Part shown: piece after piece, positions 58,575 through 64,000 of the stretch | Position numbering within the stretch: the first letter of the stretch is position 1 | How the letters are laid out: the number at the start of each line of letters is the position of its first letter | Assembly (NCBI GenBank): GCA_963755155.1 | Contig: CAVWIV010000015.1 | Span: forward strand, 293,388 to 357,387 | Source of the DNA: PALSA-612 sp963755155 | GTDB lineage: Bacteria; Actinomycetota; Thermoleophilia; Gaiellales; Gaiellaceae | Reading direction: 5' to 3' | Length of the DNA: 64,000 bases | Program-made: the position numbers and the translations under genes | The notes under the pieces: model-generated | Told to the model about the DNA's origin: nothing | What the model saw: the letters and a program-made list of their open reading frames with translations, nothing else | Databases searched by the model: none

Positions 58575-59655
58575 GCACCCTCGACGTCGTAACCGCCGGC
58601 GAGTCGCACGGGCCGGCCCTCGTGGCCGTCGTCACCGGCCTGCCGGCAGGCCTCGTCCTCGACCGGGAGGCGATCGACGCCGACCTGCGTCGCCGCCAGC
58701 AGGGGTACGGGCGCAGCCCGCGCCAGCAGATCGAGACCGACGAGGTGGAGGTGCTAGCCGGCCTGCGCCACGGCCGGACGCTCGGCACGCCGCTCGCACT
58801 CGTCGTCCGCAACGCGGATCACGCGAACTGGGCGTGGGCATGAGCCCCTGGCCGCCGGAGGGCGAGCCGTCCGGCAAGGGCACGACGCCGGTGACGACGC
58901 CGCGGCCGGGCCACGCCGACCTCGCCGGTGCGATGAAGTTCGGCCTTGAGGACGTGCGCGACGCGCTCGAGCGGGCAAGCGCCCGCCAGACCGCCGTCAC
59001 GGTCGCCGCCGGAGCCGTCGCGAAGGCGCTCCTGCGCGAGATCGGAGTCGATGTCGCCGGCACCGTCGTTGACCTCGACGAGCTTGCCGGCCGCGTCGAC
59101 GAAGCGCGAAAGGACCGCGACACAGTGGGCGGCGTGGTCGAGGTGCGCGCGCGAGGCGTCCCGCCGGGCCTCGGCTCGTATGCGACGCGCGCGGAACGGC
59201 TCGACGCGCGGCTCGCCGGCGCGCTCATGGGCACTCAGGCAGTGAAGGGGGTCGAGATCGGCGACGGTTTCGCGCTCGCCGGCCTGCGCGGCTCGCAAGC
59301 GCACGACGAGATCGCACGCGACGATCGAGGCATCCACCGCGGGACGAATCGCGCCGGGGGCATCGAGGCGGGAGTCTCGAACGGCGAGGAGATCGTCGCC
59401 CGCGCGGCGATGAAGCCGCTGCCCACGCTCATGCGGCCGCTGCAGACCGTCGATCTCGCCACCGGCAAGCCCGCGGAGGCGCTCGTCGAACGGTCGGACA
59501 CCGCGGCGGTCGAAGCGCTCGCCGTCGTCGCCGGGGCCGCCGTCGCCTTCGAGCTCGCTCGCGCGGCACGGGAGAAGTACGGCGGCGACGCGCTCGGCGA
59601 CTTCGTCGCCGCCCACAAGGCGTACCTGGAGCGGATCGACTGGGCGCCCCGGTAG
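58571..59655 (+). CDS. aroC: Chorismate synthase, one frameshift
   Basis: FMN-dependent formation of chorismate from EPSP. Begins T-A-G-E-S-H-G-P-A, the first family signature. The frame changes near 58838, within H-A-N-W...M-S-P-W-P-P. Then R-P-G-H-A-D-L-A-G, R-A-S-A-R-Q-T-A (second signature) and the C-terminal R-S-D-T-A-A-V-E-A-L-A-V-V (third signature). About 360 residues. GTG overlaps the aroE stop. Confidence 0.93.
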
Positions 59656-59666
59656 AACACCGCCAC

Positions 59667-61031
59667 CTGGCGCTCATCGGCTTCATGGGCGCTGGCAAGT
59701 CGACGCTCGGGCGGGAGGTCGCCCGGCGGCTGGCGCGTCCGTTCATCGATCTCGACGCCGAGATCGAGCGGCACGCCTCGGCGTCGATCTCCACGATCTT
59801 CGCGACGCGCGGCGAGGTGGAGTTCCGCGCGATCGAGGAGCGGCTCGCGTGCGTGGCGCTCGAGGCTCCGCCGCCGGCCGTGATCTCCCTCGGCGGCGGC
59901 GCCATGGTCTCGAAGATGACGGCTCGCAAGCTTCGCGAGCGGGCGCTGACGGTGCTCGTGGAGGTGGAGATCGACGAGGCCTGGAAGCGCGCACGCCGTA
60001 GCCGCCGGCGACCGCTCGCCGAGCGGGAGAGCGAATTTCGCGAGCTGTTCGAGCAGCGGTTGCCGCTGTACGAGGACGCGGCGGACGCCCGTGCCCGGAA
60101 CGCCGACGACATCGTGTTGGCCGCCGCCGGGATCGTCGTGGAGGAGGGCGCGTACGACTCGCTCGCCGTGCCCGAGGCATGCGAGGTCGCGATCGACGAA
60201 CGCGTCCGCGCGCTTCATTCGCCGCCGCTCGAAGCTCCGACGCACGCGGTCGACGGGAAGACGCTCGCCGACGGCGAACGCCTCTGGCGCGCGCTGCGCC
60301 TCGAACGCGGTGGGACACTGGTCGCGATCGGCGGTGGCACGACCACCGACGTTGCGGGCTACGTCGCGGCCACGTACATGCGCGGCATTCCGTGGACGGC
60401 CGTGCCGACGACGCTCGTCGGCCAGGTCGACGCTGCCATCGGCGGAAAGACGGGCGTCGACCTCCCCGAGGGGAAGAACCTCGTCGGCGCGTTCCACTGG
60501 CCGGCCCGCACCGTCATCGATCCCGGGCTGCTCGCGACGCTGCCGGCGGCAGAACGCCGGAACGGCCTGGCGGAGGTCGTGAAGACCGGCTTGCTCGCGG
60601 GTGAGGAGCTGTGGGAGCTGCCCGAGCCCGAGCTCGTCCGCCGCTGCGCCGCGTTTAAGGCGGCCGTCTGCCTTCGCGACCCGCGGGACGAGGGTGAGCG
60701 CGCGATGCTCAACCTCGGCCACACGTTCGCTCACGCGCTCGAAGCGGCGTCGGAGTACGCGCTCCCGCACGGCGAGGCCGTAGCGCTCGGCCTGACGGCT
60801 GCGCTAAGGCTGTCCGGCCTCCCCGACGATGCCGCCCGCGTGCAGGAGCTGCTCGAACCGGAACTGGCGCGCGTCGACGCGGACACGGCGTGGGCGGCGC
60901 TCCAGCGCGACAAGAAGGCCCACGGCGGCAGCGTGCAGCTCGTCCTCCTCGACGCTCCCGGCAAGCCGCGCACTGGCGTCGAGCTTCCGGAGCAAGACGT
61001 GCGGCGCGCGCTCGCCGATCTCATCGCATAG
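59667..61031 (+). CDS. aroKB: Bifunctional shikimate kinase / 3-dehydroquinate synthase (AroK-AroB fusion)
   Basis: One open frame encodes two shikimate-pathway enzymes. Residues ~1-160: shikimate kinase with P-loop F-M-G-A-G-K-S-T, the D-L-D substrate aspartates, S-L-G-G-G-A and the lid R-P-L-A-E-R. Residues ~215-454: dehydroquinate synthase with I-G-G-G-T-T-T-D-V-A-G, A-I-G-G-K-T-G-V-D-L, N-L-G-H-T-F-A-H-A (metal histidine) and L-P-H-G-E-A-V. The AroB N-terminal NAD subdomain is only about 60 residues, shorter than usual. ATG 59685 would cut the first kinase strand; CTG 59667 restores it. Stop TAG is part of the aroQ -10. Confidence 0.93.
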   Translation: MALIGFMGAGKSTLGREVARRLARPFIDLDAEIERHASASISTIFATRGEVEFRAIEERLACVALEAPPPAVISLGGGAMVSKMTARKLRERALTVLVEVEIDEAWKRARRSRRRPLAERESEFRELFEQRLPLYEDAADARARNADDIVLAAAGIVVEEGAYDSLAVPEACEVAIDERVRALHSPPLEAPTHAVDGKTLADGERLWRALRLERGGTLVAIGGGTTTDVAGYVAATYMRGIPWTAVPTTLVGQVDAAIGGKTGVDLPEGKNLVGAFHWPARTVIDPGLLATLPAAERRNGLAEVVKTGLLAGEELWELPEPELVRRCAAFKAAVCLRDPRDEGERAMLNLGHTFAHALEAASEYALPHGEAVALGLTAALRLSGLPDDAARVQELLEPELARVDADTAWAALQRDKKAHGGSVQLVLLDAPGKPRTGVELPEQDVRRALADLIA

Positions 61032-61034
61032 ATT
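61029..61034 (+). promoter_or_regulatory. -10 element (TAGATT) of aroQ
   Basis: Starts with the aroKB stop codon and ends 6 bases before GTG 61041. Confidence 0.5.
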
Positions 61035-61040
61035 CGCGGC

Positions 61041-61471
61041 GTGCGGGTGGAGGTGCTGAACGGCGTCAACCTCGACATGCTCGGCCGCCGCGATCCGGAG
61101 ATCTACGGCGCGCCATACGCTCAACGAGCTCGAGTCGCAGATCTACGGGTGGGCGCAACGAGCTCGGTCTCGGTGCGCTGTCGCCAGTCGAACAGCGAGG
61201 GCGAGTACGTGGGCTGGATCCACGACGCCCAGGCGACGGCCGACGCCGTCATCGTCAATCCGGCGCCTGGACGCACTACAGCTACGCGATCCACGACGCG
61301 CTCGAGCTGCTCGACGTGCCGATCGTCGAGGTGCACATGTCGAACGTCGACGAGCGCGAGGAGTGGCGTCGGCGCTCCGTGATCACCGACGTGGTCGCGA
61401 ACCGCGTCATCGGCAAGGGCCCGGACGGCTACCGCGAGGCGCTCGCCTACCTCGCGGCGCAAGGGTCGTGA
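61041..61471 (+). CDS. aroQ: Type II 3-dehydroquinate dehydratase, several frameshifts
   Basis: Dehydrates 3-dehydroquinate to 3-dehydroshikimate. Starts V-L-N-G-V-N-L-D-M-L-G-R-R, the family N-terminus. Then L-N-E-L-E-S-Q-I (another frame), R-Q-S-N-S-E-G-E-Y-V-G-W-I (active-site loop), D-A-V-I-V-N-P, H-Y-S-Y-A-I-H-D-A-L and V-E-V-H-M-S-N. The order is correct but at least three indels (near 61105, 61160 and 61262) break the frame. Stop overlaps the pepP GTG. Confidence 0.85.
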
Positions 61472-62489
61472 CCGCGCGTCTCGACGCGCTGCAGGCGACG
61501 CTCGACGAGCGCCTGCTCGTCACGAGCCTGGTCAACATCGAGTACCTCACGGGTCTCGTCGTCGAACGCGGCACTGCTCGTCGAGCCGGGCAGGCAGGCG
61601 AGGCTCTACACGGACTTCCGCTACGTCCTCGCGCCGAGCATCTCCGCGCGTCGAGAAGGCGGAGCTCGCCGCGGTCGCTGATGGGGACCTGGGCGAGAAG
61701 CTCGAGGGCCGCATCGGGTTCGAGGCCGACGCGCTCCCGTACTCGCAGTGCAGGCCCTCGCCGCCGCGGGATCGACCTCGTCCCGTCGACCGGGATCGTC
61801 GAGCCGCTCCGCGCGGTCAAGGACGAGGCGGAGATCGCGAAGATGCGGCGCGCGACGCGTGCCCCGACCACGCGTTCCACGCGCTCGGCCGGGAGACGTG
61901 GGTCGGCCACACCGAGCGCGAGCTCGCGTGGCGGCTGCGGACGCTGATGCACGAAGACGGCGTCGACCACCTGAGCTTCGACACGGCGGTCGGAGCGGGC
62001 CGAACGGCGCGAAGCCCCACGCCGCGCCGGGCGACAGGCTGATCGAGCCGAAGACGCTCGTCGTCGACGACGGCGCGCGTCGACGGCTACTGCTCCGACT
62101 GCACGCGGACGCTCGCGACCGGGCCGCTGTCGGCAGAGCTCGAGCGGCGTACGAGGTCGTCCTCGAGGCGCAGGTCGCGGCGGTCGAGGGCATCCGCCCC
62201 GGCACGAACGGGTGAGGCCGACCGCGTCGCCCGCGACGTGATCGAGGACGCCGGCCTCGGCGACTAGTTCGGCCACGGGCTCGGTCACGGCGTCGGCGTC
62301 GAGATCCACGAGGCGCCCCGCCTCGCCACCGAGTCGCGCGACACGCTGCAGGTCGGCAACGTGATCACGATCGAGCCGGGCGTCTACCTGCCCGGCGTAG
62401 GCGGCGTCCGCATCGAGGAACGCCTCGCCGTCGTCCGCGAGCACGGCGGTGCTGACAGCTTCCCCAAGGAGCTCACGCTCGTCGGCTGA
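61468..62489 (+). CDS. pepP: Xaa-Pro aminopeptidase (M24 family), many frameshifts and one in-frame stop
   Basis: Metallopeptidase of the pita-bread fold removing N-terminal residues before proline. Starts with R-L-D-A-L-Q-A-T-L-D-E, then N-I-E-Y-L-T-G. Later, in different frames: V-K-D-E-A-E-I-A-K-M-R-R-A, T-L-V-V-D-D-G-A, F-G-H-G-L-G-H-G-V-G (metal histidine), H-E-A-P-R-L and E-P-G-V-Y-L-P. A TAG at 62265-62267 sits just before F-G-H-G, where a tyrosine codon would be expected. The gene order aroQ-pepP-efp is normal, so this looks like sequence error. Confidence 0.75.
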
Positions 62490-62516
62490 ACGCGCGACTA
62501 CCCGCGCCGGCCGTTG

Positions 62517-62522
62517 TAGGGT
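62517..62522 (+). promoter_or_regulatory. -10 element (TAGGGT) before a short frame
   Basis: Ends 7 bases before ATG 62530; leaderless spacing. Confidence 0.35.
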
Positions 62523-62529
62523 CGAGGCG

Positions 62530-62671
62530 ATGGAGAGCACGCTCACGCTCGATCCCGGCCGCCGCTTCCTCGGCAAGCTGCGGCGGAGAAGGTCGGGCGC
62601 GCCGAGTCTCGAGCCGTCTCGGCCTCGGCAAGCGCGCCCACGTGACGCCTGCCCGCGGCGACGGCAGCTAA
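62530..62671 (+). CDS. Possible small protein, frameshifted (doubtful)
   Basis: ATG 62530 has a -10 at leaderless distance and opens M-E-S-T-L-T-L-D-P-G-R-R-F-L-G-K-L. A different frame ends G-K-R-A-H-V-T-P-A-R-G-D-G-S at TAA 62669-62671, which would be reused in the efp -10 as seen for other genes here. A protein of about 47 residues with one or two indels would fit. No homology recognised; it may not be a gene. Confidence 0.25.
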
Positions 62672-62674
62672 CCT
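62669..62674 (+). promoter_or_regulatory. -10 element (TAACCT) of efp
   Basis: Ends 8 bases before GTG 62683. Confidence 0.45.
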
Positions 62675-62682
62675 GGCGCGCC

Positions 62683-62940
62683 GTGGCCGAGGTCGTCTCC
62701 ACCAGCAACTTCCGCAACGGCATGCACATCTCGCTGGACGGCCATTTCTGGCGCATCGTCGAGTTCCAGCACGTGAAGCCGGGCAAGGGCGGCGCCTTCG
62801 TGCGCACGAAGCTGAAGTCGATCGACACCGACGCGGTCGCCGACCGCACGTTCCGCGCCGGCGAGAAGTTCGAGCGCGTGCGCACCGAGACGAAGAACAT
62901 GCAGTACCTCTACGACGCCGGTCCGCAGCCCGACCCGGAC
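62683..62940 (+). pseudogene. efp: Elongation factor P, N-terminal part only
   Basis: EF-P rescues ribosomes at polyproline. The KOW/first domain is intact: S-T-S-N-F-R-N-G-M-H-I, V-E-F-Q-H-V-K-P-G-K-G-G-A-F-V-R-T-K with the loop that is modified in other bacteria, then N-M-Q-Y-L-Y-D-A-G. After about residue 84 the sequence stops resembling EF-P and joins a carboxylase fragment. The two OB domains are missing. Either a real deletion or a misjoined assembly; the second is more likely given the poor quality nearby. Confidence 0.75.
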
Positions 62941-63690
62941 CGAGGACGCCGATCTCATCGAGCAGGCGAAGCGCGTGCCGGAGCTCGGCGCCTCCCGCGT
63001 GCTCGTCCACGATCCGTCCGGGGTCGTTGAGCCCGCAGCGGGCCGCGGATCTCGTCGGCGAGGTGCGCGAAGTGTCGGGCCTGCCGGTGGGCTTCGACCG
63101 CCAGGGCGCCGGAGGCGTCGCGCTCGCCGCCACGCTGGAGGCCGCCCGTGCGGGCGCCGATCTCATCGCGCGCGCCGTCTATCCCCTCGCGCTCACGCTC
63201 CACCGGAGGTCGGCCGAGTCGGCGGCGACGGCGCTGGCGGGCCTCGGCTTCTACGGCGTCGACGAAGACAACCGCGCTGGAAGCCTCCGATCTCGTACGA
63301 GTTCATCGGCGACGAGCCGGTGACAGCGCCGACTATGCCGCGAGCGGGCTACCTGGGCCTGGAATACCGCCTGCCGCCCGGGCTCGTGGCGGCACTCGAC
63401 GTCCATCTCAAGGCGAATGCGGCCGGAGACCGAAGTCCACCAGGCTCGACGAGCTGGCTCGCATCAGAGCGGAGGTCGGGTCGCCGCCGCTGGCCTCCCC
63501 GATCGGCCAGATTCTCGGCTCGCAGGCGCTCTGTACACGCCCCGCTTTTTCCGCCGAGCGACGAAGATGGTCGTCGACGAGCTGAAGGCGCTGATCGCCG
63601 GCCACTTCGACTTGCTGCCGGCCGCGATCGACCCGACCGTCCAGCGTGCGGTGGATCATCGGCGCAAGCCCGAGGAGACGCCATCGTCCA
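62941..63690 (+). pseudogene. 3' fragment of a biotin-dependent carboxyltransferase (oxaloacetate decarboxylase/PycB-like)
   Basis: Fragment resembling the conserved carboxylase domain of pyruvate carboxylase B/oxaloacetate decarboxylase alpha subunits. Blocks in several frames: L-I-E-Q-A-K-R-V-P-E-L-G-A-S-R-V-L-V, V-S-G-L-P-V-G-F-D-R-Q-G-A-G-G, A-G-A-D-L-I-A-R-A-V-Y-P-L-A, Y-E-F-I-G-D-E-P-V-T-A, L-V-A-A-L-D-V-H-L, P-I-G-Q-I-L-G-S-Q-A-L and I-D-P-T-V-Q-R-A-V. The catalytic N-terminal half of the barrel is absent. The usual C-terminal tail after P-T-V-Q-R-A-V is also missing before accB starts. Confidence 0.6.
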
Positions 63691-64000
63691 GGAGTCGGGA
63701 GTGCAGGAGGTGACTCTGGAGGATGCAGGCATGCGTGTCACTGTTCGCCGGAACGACGACACGGGATCGGCAGCCATGCCGGCGCTTCCGAGCGAGAGCG
63801 AGGAGCTGGAGCGGTCCTCGAGGTGGGTGTTTGACCCCGGCGTGCTGCATCGAGGCGCCGATGGTCGGGACGTTCTACCGGGCGCCCGAGCCCGGCGCGA
63901 GCCCGTTCGTCGGCGTCGGCGACGTGGTCGTTCCCGGCCAGACGCTTTGCATCCTCGAGGCGATGAAGCTCATGAACGAGGTCAAGGTCGAGCAGGCCGG
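63691..64000 (+). CDS. accB: Biotin carboxyl carrier protein, frameshifted and cut by the window end
   Basis: Carrier subunit of acetyl-CoA carboxylase or a related biotin carboxylase. N-terminal part Q-E-S-G-V-Q-E-V-T-L-E and V-T-V-R-R-N, a short proline/alanine linker with a frame change near 63830, then A-P-M-V-G-T-F-Y-R-A-P-E-P-G-A and the biotinylation motif E-A-M-K-L-M-N-E; the biotinyl lysine codon is 63966-63968. The start is unclear because the junction with the carboxylase fragment is damaged. The 3' end lies beyond base 64000. Confidence 0.8.

Noticed and set aside
62265..62267. In-frame TAG in pepP as a recoded (pyrrolysine-type) codon.
   Set aside because: The surrounding gene is full of indels, and TAG is used as a normal stop by several genes here.

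Overview
The window is a gene-dense stretch of a high-GC actinobacterial-type chromosome. Three things suggest a deep-branching actinobacterium, possibly Thermoleophilia/Gaiellales; this is inference, because no rRNA is present. First, the cell-wall cluster is of the meso-diaminopimelate type (MurE with a DNPR motif) and lies next to ftsZ. Second, many genes carry a TANNNT -10 hexamer 6-8 nt before the start codon, with no room for a Shine-Dalgarno site, which is the actinobacterial leaderless pattern. Third, GTG starts are common. No phage, insertion sequence with a transposase, or CRISPR array was seen.

Layout. 1-12.3 kb: division/cell-wall (dcw) cluster murE-murF-mraY-[methyltransferase]-murD-ftsW-murG-murC-[palindrome]-murB-[methyltransferase]-ftsQ, then ftsZ behind its own -35/-10 promoter. 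12.4-16.7 kb: glycine cleavage operon gcvT-gcvH-gcvPA-gcvPB, followed by proline dehydrogenase. 17.6-17.75 kb: a nested palindromic element between convergent genes. 17.8-27.7 kb: sulfotransferase, rlmN, threonine aldolase, Ca2+/H+ antiporter, a cysteine-rich orphan, endonuclease IV, gltX, a zinc peptidase and small envelope proteins. 27.8-34.9 kb: SRPBCC protein, tRNA-Glu, a DUF4389 protein, a flippase-like protein, a cyclodeaminase, a sigma factor/small protein/subtilase/GAF cluster, tRNA-Gln and an HD phosphohydrolase. 34.9-41.9 kb: ubiX, a DUF4115 protein, two ABC exporter half-subunits, a hydrolase-cyclase fusion, a cupin and a uracil-DNA glycosylase. 41.9-47.2 kb: histidine degradation genes ftcD-hutH-hutU-hutI. 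47.2-57.1 kb: translation genes hisS, aspS, mnmA and alaS with small membrane proteins, a 6S-like RNA candidate and ruvX. 57.1-64 kb: mltG, aroE, aroC, aroK-aroB fusion, aroQ, pepP, efp, a carboxyltransferase fragment and accB.

Working together: the dcw genes take UDP-MurNAc-dipeptide to lipid II and the divisome. hutH/U/I with ftcD, plus the separate cyclodeaminase at 31 kb, would convert histidine to glutamate and 5,10-methenyl-THF. The gcv operon supplies methylene-THF from glycine. The aro block provides five steps of the shikimate pathway.

Caution: about a dozen single-base frameshifts occur in conserved genes before 57.2 kb, and far more in the last 6 kb. There aroE, aroQ and pepP are broken repeatedly, and efp runs directly into the 3' half of a carboxylase gene. 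This looks like low-accuracy sequence near a contig end rather than gene decay. I keep these loci as CDS spanning the repaired gene.
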